Positions 57,441-64,000 of a DNA stretch of 64,000 bases are shown piece after piece; the first letter of the stretch is position 1, and every line of letters starts with the position of its first letter. The DNA is from Candidatus Opimibacter iunctus (lineage in GTDB: Bacteria; Bacteroidota; Bacteroidia; Chitinophagales; Saprospiraceae). Both the position numbers and the translations under genes were made by a program. The notes under the pieces are model-generated. The model saw nothing but the letters and a program-made list of their open reading frames with translations, had not been told where the DNA came from and ran no database searches. The DNA lies in assembly GCA_016716665.1 (NCBI GenBank), contig JADJVH010000006.1, positions 186,001-250,000 of the forward strand, given 5' to 3'.

Positions 57441-58655
57441 ATGAAATCGTCAAGAATTTATTTCGTGTTTCCATTCCTGGTGTTTGCGAAGCTCGGTTTC
57501 GCACAGGAAGCAGGTGAGACCAAAGCATTTGAGTTGTATGGCCATATCATGACAGATGTCGGGTACAATCTGGGCCAAACCCATCCGGACTGGTTTGATG
57601 TGTCCCGGCCAACCAAATTGCCTTCCTACGAGAATGAATTTGGTACAGATGGCAACGTTTATTTTAGTGTTCGTCAGACTAGGTTTGGCGCGAAGGCCTG
57701 GTTTCCAACCTCCATGGGAGAATTGAAAACTCAGTTTGAATTTGAGCTTTTTGGAACTGGTGTTGATGCTGGACAGACAACCTTCAGATTAAGGCATGCA
57801 TATGCTGAGTTGGGTAAGTTTGGCGTTGGACAAACATGGAGTCCCTTTATGGATATAGATGTGTTCCCAAACACACTTGAATACTGGGGGCCCTCAGGTA
57901 TGGTTTTCTTCAGGAATATACAGATCCGGTACATGCCGATTCAAGGTGATTCCCGTCTGACTATAGCCCTGGAGCGTCCGGGAGCAAGTGCTGATCAGGG
58001 CGTCTATGTCGGACGACCAGAACTGGCAAATGTCAATAGCAAGTTTTCACTTCCAGATCTTTCCGCAGAGTACAGATATGCCGGAGGGTTTGGATATGTA
58101 GAAGTAGCTGGTATGCTGCGCTCCATTGCCTGGGAAGATCAGGGCAATGACCCGGTAGTCGACCTGAGTGACAATGTCCTTGGCTGGGGTGTGAATATTA
58201 GTTCGAATATCAATTTTACCAAGTCATTGATAGGCCGGTTTCAATATGTAGTGGGAGAAGGTATTGAAAACTACATGAATGATGCGACCAACGATATCGG
58301 TATTGAGAATAACTTCAGCGATCCTAAGCAGCCAGTGTTAGGCGTTGCATTGCCTATGACAGGGATAGTGGCCTTTCTGGACCAGAAATGGAGTGACAAG
58401 TGGACCAGTTCGATTGGATATTCCAGTTTTGATATCAACAATACAGAGACGGCCAACCCGTCTACCTTTAAGAAAGGGCAGTATATAGTAGGTAATCTAT
58501 TGTACAATCCTACACCAAATGCGATGATGGGTGTAGAATTACAATATACAACAAGAGAAAATGAGTCTGATGGATGGGATACGGATATGATGAAGATTCA
58601 ATTCTCTTTCAAGTACAATTTCTCACAGGCGTTCTATAGGAATGCCCAGATGTAA
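57441..58655 (+). CDS. DcaP-like trimeric outer-membrane porin
   Basis: A 404-residue outer-membrane beta-barrel. A signal peptide (IYFVFPFLVFAKLGFAQ) is followed by KAFELYGHIMTDVGYNLGQTHPDWFDVSRPTKLP, SVRQTRFGAKAWFPTSMGELKTQFEFELFG, AYAELGKFGVGQTWSPFMDIDVFPNTLEYWGPSGM and a strand-rich remainder ending MKIQFSFKYNFSQAFYRNAQM. These regions match the DcaP-like porins that admit organic acids and related small molecules. The upstream frame to 57411 only offers a TTG start; the ATG at 57441 gives a normal signal peptide. First gene of a co-directional run with glsA 41 bases downstream. Confidence 0.84.
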   Translation: MKSSRIYFVFPFLVFAKLGFAQEAGETKAFELYGHIMTDVGYNLGQTHPDWFDVSRPTKLPSYENEFGTDGNVYFSVRQTRFGAKAWFPTSMGELKTQFEFELFGTGVDAGQTTFRLRHAYAELGKFGVGQTWSPFMDIDVFPNTLEYWGPSGMVFFRNIQIRYMPIQGDSRLTIALERPGASADQGVYVGRPELANVNSKFSLPDLSAEYRYAGGFGYVEVAGMLRSIAWEDQGNDPVVDLSDNVLGWGVNISSNINFTKSLIGRFQYVVGEGIENYMNDATNDIGIENNFSDPKQPVLGVALPMTGIVAFLDQKWSDKWTSSIGYSSFDINNTETANPSTFKKGQYIVGNLLYNPTPNAMMGVELQYTTRENESDGWDTDMMKIQFSFKYNFSQAFYRNAQM

Positions 58656-58696
58656 ATCCTGAAACCAACTTCTGATAAATCTAAAATTGTGATGGT

Positions 58697-59719
58697 ATGA
58701 AAATTAATTTATTAGTATCCGCGATTGTTCTTTCCTCTGCGTTCCTGATGTCCTGTGCGACTGCCCAGGTGGCTACAAACCTGACACCAGATAAAATCAA
58801 TGCAGCTTTAGACGAAGCCTACAACAAATTCAAGGATGTCAAAGAGGGAAAGAATGCAGACTACATTAAGGAGCTAGCCACTGTGGATTCCAAGATATTT
58901 GGAATCGCATTGGTGACAACAGACGGTACAGTATATACAAAGGGTGATGTGGCTTCCATGGTTTCCATTCAAAGTGTCTCCAAGGCTTTTACTATGGCAC
59001 AGGTTATTGAAGAGCAAGGGCATCAGGCTGTTCAAGATAAAATCGGTGTGGATGCTACAGGATTACGTTTTAATTCCATTATTGCAGTTGAATTGCAAAA
59101 GGGGAAGGAAATCAATCCTCTTGTCAATCCTGGCGCCATCGCTGCAACCAGCATGGTGGCCGGCAAAGATTCCGCTGCTATTTGGGCAAGCATTCTCAAT
59201 TTTCAAAGCCAATTTGCTGGACGTACCTTATCTCTGAATATGCCAGTATATATCAGTGAGGCAGGTGACAACCTTCGGAACCAGGCAATTGCCCATCTCT
59301 TATATGCATATGGCAGGATATATTTTGACCCGGTTCAGGCAACTGATATGTACACAAAACAATGCGCTATCAATGTAAGCGCAAAGGACCTGGCTATTAT
59401 GGGCTCCACCCTTGCCAATGGTGGTGTCAATCCTGTAACCAAAAGGAAGGTAGTTTCACCTGAAACAGTTATGTATACACTTCCCGTAATGGCTGAAGCC
59501 GGGTTGTATGATGACTCTGGAATTTGGTTTTATAATACGGGGTTGCCTGCCAAAAGTGGAGTTGGTGGTGGTATCGTCGCCGTGTGCCCTGGCAAATTCG
59601 GAATCGGTGTTGTCTCACCACCGTTGGATGCTGCCGGTAACAGTGTGAAAGCACAAATGGTCATCAAGTATGTGGTTGAGAAACTGGGCGTGAATCCATT
59701 CTTGATACAGCCCAAATAA
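58697..59719 (+). CDS. glsA: glutaminase with lipoprotein signal
   Basis: The enzyme hydrolyses glutamine to glutamate and ammonia. The 340-residue protein has SxxK catalytic residues S93-V-S-K96 (MVSIQSVSKAFTMA), LQKGKEINPLVNPGAIAATSM, ISEAGDNLRNQAIAHLLYAYG, the family segment YTKQCAINVSAKDLAIMGSTLANGGVNPVTKRKVVS, and KSGVGGGIVAVCPGKFGIGVVSPPLDAAGNSVK. Unusually it begins with a lipoprotein signal (SSAFLMSC, Cys20), so it is predicted in the periplasm or at an outer-membrane leaflet, whereas bacterial glutaminases are normally cytoplasmic. Placed between porin genes, it may produce glutamate and ammonia from imported glutamine. It is followed by a strong terminator. Confidence 0.93.
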   Translation: MKINLLVSAIVLSSAFLMSCATAQVATNLTPDKINAALDEAYNKFKDVKEGKNADYIKELATVDSKIFGIALVTTDGTVYTKGDVASMVSIQSVSKAFTMAQVIEEQGHQAVQDKIGVDATGLRFNSIIAVELQKGKEINPLVNPGAIAATSMVAGKDSAAIWASILNFQSQFAGRTLSLNMPVYISEAGDNLRNQAIAHLLYAYGRIYFDPVQATDMYTKQCAINVSAKDLAIMGSTLANGGVNPVTKRKVVSPETVMYTLPVMAEAGLYDDSGIWFYNTGLPAKSGVGGGIVAVCPGKFGIGVVSPPLDAAGNSVKAQMVIKYVVEKLGVNPFLIQPK

Positions 59720-59762
59720 ACCCGGCCTGCGACGAAAGGCATGTAAAGACGTATTTGCATGC

Positions 59763-59825
59763 GACAAGGAACAATGGAAAGTATCCTATAGGTGGTATTT
59801 TAAACATTGTTCCTTGTCTTTTTTT
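59763..59825 (+). terminator. intrinsic terminator after glsA
   Basis: Fourteen-base arms GACAAGGAACAATG (59763-59776) and CATTGTTCCTTGTC (59805-59818) pair perfectly around a 28-base loop and are followed by seven T. Confidence 0.88.
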
Positions 59826-59872
59826 AAGTTATGTCATTTGATTTCTCCACTCTAACTAAACCTAAACTAATT

Positions 59873-61271
59873 ATGCGTAATCATAGGCTTACTATCCCTC
59901 ACTTTGGAGTTAAAGGCAATTTAGTTTCCTCAAAGCATATATTTGCCTTACTGGTACTGTGCTTGGTTACTATAAATTTGAAAGCACAGTTTTGGAGCCT
60001 GATACACTTGCAGGTAAACATGCAGAGATAGAAATGGATCCAGCCAATACTGTATATGAAAATACTGCAGCAGGTGAGTTTACACCAGGCAAGGGATTTC
60101 AACTTGTCAAGAATGACTTCGCCAGTTTAAACCTGAGTATCTATGCATCTGCCAGGTGGGTTAACCAGGTTTCGGGAGATTCCACCTGGACAGATCACCA
60201 GGGAAGGAATCTTGCATTTGATGGTCGAAACGATATCTACTGGCAACGTGCCATGATATGGCTTACAGGATTTCTGAGTACTCCCAAACTGACCTATATG
60301 GCGACCGTATGGACAGTCACTACTACTCAGCAGACCTTGGTTTATGGAAATATAAAATACACATTTGGGAAACGACTGACTGTTGGAATTGGTATTATCC
60401 CAAATGCCTGTATTAGAAGTTTGCAGGGCCCATTCCCATTCTTTGCATCCACTGACCGTACGATGGCTGAGGATGCGTTGCGTGGAGGTTTTACCAACGG
60501 TATTTTTGCTACCGGAGAGGCCATTCCAAAGGTGCGTTATACTCTTGGGCTTGGAAACAATCTGAGTATCCTTGGGGTTAAGGCTGCTAATCTGACGAGA
60601 CATTTCTCCAAGAGTGCATCTGTCAGTTGGTTTCCTACCACAGGAGAATTCGGGCCAAGGGGTGGAAACGGAGATTTGGAACATCACGAAAAGTTAGCCA
60701 CCCGGTTTGGGATCTCATATTGCCACAGTCGTGAAAATCGTTTTAACAATGTGGGTACTCCTTCACCTGATAATACCCAGGTTCGCATGTCTGACGGACT
60801 ATTGTTTTTCGAGACAGATGCATTTATACAGGGACTGACAGTGGTCGAAGCAGATTTTGATCAGACCAGTGTGGATTTAGGGATTAAGTACAAAGGTTTG
60901 CATTGCATACAGAATTTTATTACCGCACCTTATCAAAGATTGATGCTGTAGATGATAATAATCTTCCCGTTCCTATCACTGGTCCAAATGATGTGATCAC
61001 TGACAAGGGCTATACCGTGCAGGCAATGTATATGATCATACCCCGGAAAGTTTGCATCTATGGTGTGAATTCTATGCTGATTGATGAATTTGAAAGAAAT
61101 CCTTATGAATTCGGAGGAGGAGTGAATCTGTACTTTACTAAATCCAGAAGCTGGAGAATAAATGCTCAGGCTATGCATGTGGTCAAAAGTGCTGGAGGCG
61201 GAACGTTTGGTTTGTATAATTCGGGGCAGACAGGCACCACCTTTACGATAGGTACTGACATATTACTTTAA
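59873..61271 (+). pseudogene. OprP-like outer-membrane porin, two frameshifts
   Basis: The gene is split into three frames. Part one (MRNHRLTIPHFG...LLVLCLVTINLKAQ) is a signal peptide; part two (EPDTLAGKHAEIEMDPANTVYENTAAGEFTPGKGFQLVKNDFASLNLSIYASARW to GIKYKGLH) is the main barrel; part three (HTEFYYRTLSKIDAVDD to the end TFTIGTDILL) completes it. Restoring one base at 59990-59993 (TTTT) and one at 60902-60905 gives one protein of about 465 residues that aligns with the intact porin at 62.5 kb (KYKGLHLHTEFYYR beside KYKGFSIEGEYYLR). The predicted role is a porin of the phosphate-selective OprO/OprP type. It may be dead, or the sequence may carry errors. Confidence 0.78.
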
Positions 61272-61350
61272 AACGAAGGAATATTCAGAGGAATCCCTAT
61301 TATATTGAATGAAGTTATTTTGATTCAAATAAACATAAAATATTATCGCT

Positions 61351-62478
61351 GTGAAACTGAGAAAACACTATGCAACTATAGCTGTTCTTGTGATGCTCTT
61401 AAGCCCATTTCAACTTGTCCGGGCACAAAGGGCGAATCAAAGTCAGTATCTGTTTAATGACAGTCATTTTCATCTGACCAATTATATACAGGAAGGCACA
61501 GACATCAAGGATATGTTGAAAATTATGGGAGACAAGATTGGTCGATCGACCTTGTTTGGTATTCCAGTCCAGCAACAATGGTCGTATCGGGTTACCGGGG
61601 ATTTTGCTCCCCAGTATTATCTTGATTCGGATGCCCCTTTGTACTATTATTCTTTTACCGATGCCTATATCGCGATGGCCTACAAGTCCCTCACGAAAGC
61701 GGAGCAGGCAAGATTTGATCCGATGATCACCGGATTTAATCCTACAGACATGTATGCCGCGGCCCATATCCGAAGGGTACTAGAGACATTCCCCGGTGTT
61801 TTTACAGGTATTGGTGAGTTTTCAATTCACAAGGAATTTGTCTCCGCTAAGATATCAGGTGATGTGGCGAGCCTTACCGATCCAGCTTTGGATAGTATAT
61901 TTTCCTTTTGTGAAGAAACCGGATTGCTGATCATCCTCCACAATGATGTTGATGATCCTTTTCCAAAGCCCAATACGCCAAATTATACAGACGACATGCT
62001 CAAATTGTTCAAGCGCCACCCGGACGCATCCATTACCTGGGCACACATCGGGTTGGGCCGCATCGTCAAACCGCCTCTGGAGTATGGAAAATTCTTTGAA
62101 AGGATCCTGGCGGACCCTGAATTGAAGCACGTCAATTTTGATATTTCCTGGGATGAAGTGGCCAAATACCTGATGCAGGATGACCAGGCTATTACCAATA
62201 CAGCACGCATTATCAATATGTATCCTGACCGGTTCCTCTTTGGCACAGACAATGTAGCTCCGACAAGCCAGGAGAAACATTTAGCGGTTTATCACATGTA
62301 TGACCCGTTATGGAAATTATTAACTCCTGAAGCCAGTTACCGGGTACGGTTGGGAAATTACGAGCGCTTATTTGATGCTGCCGCAAAGAAAGTCCGGGCC
62401 TGGGAGGCGGCCAATGTAGGTGCGCCCAAAAAGGCACCCTCACACTCTCCGGCATCCGGCGTAAGGAAGAGTGAATAG
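61351..62478 (+). CDS. secreted amidohydrolase-family (Amidohydro_2) protein
   Basis: A 375-residue TIM-barrel metal-dependent hydrolase with a signal peptide (TIAVLVMLLSPFQLVRAQ); the start codon is GTG at 61351. Visible motifs: metal-binding HxH-type FNDSHFHLTNYI near residue 35, a Glu-containing TGIGEFSIHKE near 155, LLIILHNDVDD near 190, SITWAHIGLGRIV near 230, and DRFLFGTDNVAP near 290. The family covers amidases, decarboxylases and lactonases acting on small cyclic or aromatic substrates, so the reaction is open. It lies between two OprP-like porin genes and is likely co-expressed with the second, which starts 54 bases downstream. Confidence 0.85.
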   Translation: MKLRKHYATIAVLVMLLSPFQLVRAQRANQSQYLFNDSHFHLTNYIQEGTDIKDMLKIMGDKIGRSTLFGIPVQQQWSYRVTGDFAPQYYLDSDAPLYYYSFTDAYIAMAYKSLTKAEQARFDPMITGFNPTDMYAAAHIRRVLETFPGVFTGIGEFSIHKEFVSAKISGDVASLTDPALDSIFSFCEETGLLIILHNDVDDPFPKPNTPNYTDDMLKLFKRHPDASITWAHIGLGRIVKPPLEYGKFFERILADPELKHVNFDISWDEVAKYLMQDDQAITNTARIINMYPDRFLFGTDNVAPTSQEKHLAVYHMYDPLWKLLTPEASYRVRLGNYERLFDAAAKKVRAWEAANVGAPKKAPSHSPASGVRKSE

Positions 62479-62532
62479 CGATCAATACAAAGGGAAGTTT
62501 TCATTTTACTGTCAATTCGCAGAACCAAAACT

Positions 62533-63834
62533 ATGGCACCAGCAAATCGTATTCTAGTCTCCTTTATCCTCTTCGCAATTGTGATGTATTCAGGAGGTTT
62601 GTTTGCCCAGGCAAATACTAACCTGGAGGAGGAAAAATTTGGAACCTACAAACCCAACGCAGGTTTCAGGCTCGCGACCACCGACAAAGGGGTGCTTAAC
62701 TTCCGGATATATACTTACCTCAGGTATCTAAACCAGAAAGACCTTGATTCTACTTATACTAATACTTCAGGGACAACACTTATTGATCAACGGCAGGATG
62801 TGCAGGTCAATAAAGTGAATATTCAGTTTAATGGCTGGATCATGGATCCAAGATTGAAGTACCTCTTCTATGTCTGGACCAATAACACAGCACAGGGCCA
62901 GACTTCCCAGGTCGTTGTAGCCGGAAACCTGCAGTATGCCTTCAATAAGTATATTACGGTTGGGGGTGGTATCAATTCATTGCCCGGCGTCAGGAGTACG
63001 GAGGGGAATTTTCCATTCTGGCTTACGATAGATAATCGCCTTTCTGCAGATGAGTTTTTCAGACCTTCCTATACAACAGGTATATGGGCCAGGGGATCCA
63101 TCATCGACGGATTGCAATACAATATCATGCTTGGAAACAACCTGAGTCAACTAGGTATTGATGCCGGGCAGCTCGATCCTGATTTCAATACATTTTCCGG
63201 TGCGCTGACCTGGTTTCCAACTACCGGTGAATATGGGTTGAACAGCAATTTTGGTGATTTTGAAAATCATGAGGAAGTCGCCACCAGGCTAGGCGCTCAC
63301 TACAGCAGGAGTGATGAAAACCGCCAGGGTGTTCCTGCCTCTGAGGCTTTTGAAAATGTCACCATTCGTTTATCTGACGGAAGTGTCATATTTAATAATG
63401 GTGTTTTTGGACAAGGTATACGGGTGGATGATGCCACCTATCATATGGCCAGTTTTGATGCGGGGGCCAAGTACAAAGGCTTTTCTATAGAAGGAGAATA
63501 TTATCTGCGCAGTGTTAACAATCTTACCGGTATTGGAACTGATGCATTGACATTTGATGCGCTGAAGGATAACGGATTTCAACTACAGGCATCTGCTATG
63601 GTCATTGACAAAACCTTGCAGGTCTATGGGACATATTCTAAGATCAATGGTGAATATGGTGATCCATACGATATTCGTGCCGGCGTGAATTGGTTTCCAT
63701 GGAAAAACTATGTAGTACGGTGGAATTTTGAATTTATCAACACCCATCATATTCCAGTCGGTGGATTGTCCTTGCCCTATCCCATTGGAGGTACGGGTAA
63801 CATCTTCTACAGTAATTTCCAGGTCAATTTCTAA
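62533..63834 (+). CDS. OprO/OprP-like outer-membrane porin
   Basis: A 433-residue outer-membrane barrel with a signal peptide (LVSFILFAIVMYSGGLFAQ). It has a phosphate-selective-porin-like layout: GFRLATTDKGVLNFRIYTYLRYLNQKD, KVNIQFNGWIMDPRLKYLFYVWTNN, FNKYITVGGGINSLPGVRSTEGNFPFWLT, SGALTWFPTTGEYGLNSNFGDFENHEEVATRLGAHYSRS, and a last strand ending GNIFYSNFQVNF with the C-terminal Phe used for barrel insertion. It is paralogous to the frameshifted porin at 60 kb. Located directly after the amidohydrolase gene, so it may admit that enzyme's substrate. The remaining 166 bases of the window show no gene. Confidence 0.85.
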   Translation: MAPANRILVSFILFAIVMYSGGLFAQANTNLEEEKFGTYKPNAGFRLATTDKGVLNFRIYTYLRYLNQKDLDSTYTNTSGTTLIDQRQDVQVNKVNIQFNGWIMDPRLKYLFYVWTNNTAQGQTSQVVVAGNLQYAFNKYITVGGGINSLPGVRSTEGNFPFWLTIDNRLSADEFFRPSYTTGIWARGSIIDGLQYNIMLGNNLSQLGIDAGQLDPDFNTFSGALTWFPTTGEYGLNSNFGDFENHEEVATRLGAHYSRSDENRQGVPASEAFENVTIRLSDGSVIFNNGVFGQGIRVDDATYHMASFDAGAKYKGFSIEGEYYLRSVNNLTGIGTDALTFDALKDNGFQLQASAMVIDKTLQVYGTYSKINGEYGDPYDIRAGVNWFPWKNYVVRWNFEFINTHHIPVGGLSLPYPIGGTGNIFYSNFQVNF

Positions 63835-64000
63835 GCCAAACTTCCTCATCAACTGCCAATCCGATGATGGCGCATCCTTTATAAGTTAATCCGAAGAGAT
63901 GATGTCGATTGTCTGGTGGATTTAGCAAGACCATCTCAGACTTTGCTTCAATTAATTGGAGGCTAACCTGATGTGCTATTTCATTGGTTTACAATGAACT

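Overview
The window looks like chromosomal DNA from a Bacteroidota bacterium, most likely of the Saprospiria type. The support is a PorT-family protein of the type IX secretion system (T9SS), secreted multidomain proteins with T9SS-type C-terminal tails, a GEVED domain, a menaquinone-type UbiE/MenG, a complete SUF operon with an Rrf2 regulator, hardly any Shine-Dalgarno sequences, and many upstream -7 elements of the form TAnnTTTG. The exact taxon is inference. I see no rRNA, tRNA, CRISPR array, phage or insertion sequence.

Layout. 0.1-10 kb: 3-hydroxybutyryl-CoA dehydrogenase, a convergent frameshifted subtilisin-like protease, a SPOR-domain protein, an orphan double-ATPase ABC protein, fmt, and a small run of SCP2-like, YjbR-like and FAD oxidoreductase genes. 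10-19 kb: a 2023-residue alpha-2-macroglobulin lipoprotein, a DUF697/SHOCT protein and a TlpA-like thioredoxin. 19-29 kb: housekeeping genes (ftsX, frameshifted pdhB, ychF, acpH, porT, ubiE, gyrA, a TPR protein, a MazG-like protein). 29-33 kb: beta-oxidation pair fadN-fadA. 33-41 kb: frameshifted TonB-like protein, a small lipoprotein, a secreted endonuclease I, and two large paralogous secreted proteins with a cohesin-like start and a beta-helix end. 41-47 kb: sufBCDS, a sufE-sufT fusion and an Rrf2 regulator. 47-53 kb: an S24-type regulator, biotin carboxylase, frameshifted acetoacetyl-CoA synthetase, and a secreted alpha/beta hydrolase whose T9SS tail is broken. 53.5-57 kb: acetyltransferase, sulfide:quinone oxidoreductase and a large MscS channel. 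57-64 kb: a co-directional envelope cluster alternating outer-membrane porins (three) with a lipoprotein glutaminase and a secreted amidohydrolase.

How the genes fit together. The beta-oxidation genes, 3-hydroxybutyryl-CoA dehydrogenase, acetoacetyl-CoA synthetase, biotin carboxylase and PDH E1-beta all act around acetyl-CoA/acetoacetyl-CoA. The SUF operon builds Fe-S clusters. The secreted protease, nuclease, hydrolase, glutaminase and amidohydrolase, with porins and a TonB-like protein, fit a heterotroph that degrades polymers and small amides outside the cytoplasm.

Two features stand out. At least seven genes carry one-base frameshifts, most of them at short homopolymers; most of these genes are otherwise well conserved, so sequencing error is the leading explanation and should be tested first. 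Several intergenic repeat types (a 48-bp perfect palindrome, heptamer tandem arrays on both sides of fadA, a 34-bp tandem repeat running into a coding end, and a nested inverted/direct repeat) also deserve attention. I did not find a clearly new defence or mobile system; the best candidates for novelty are the porin/glutaminase/amidohydrolase cluster, the SufE-SufT fusion, and the paired cohesin/beta-helix proteins with a shared C-terminal motif.
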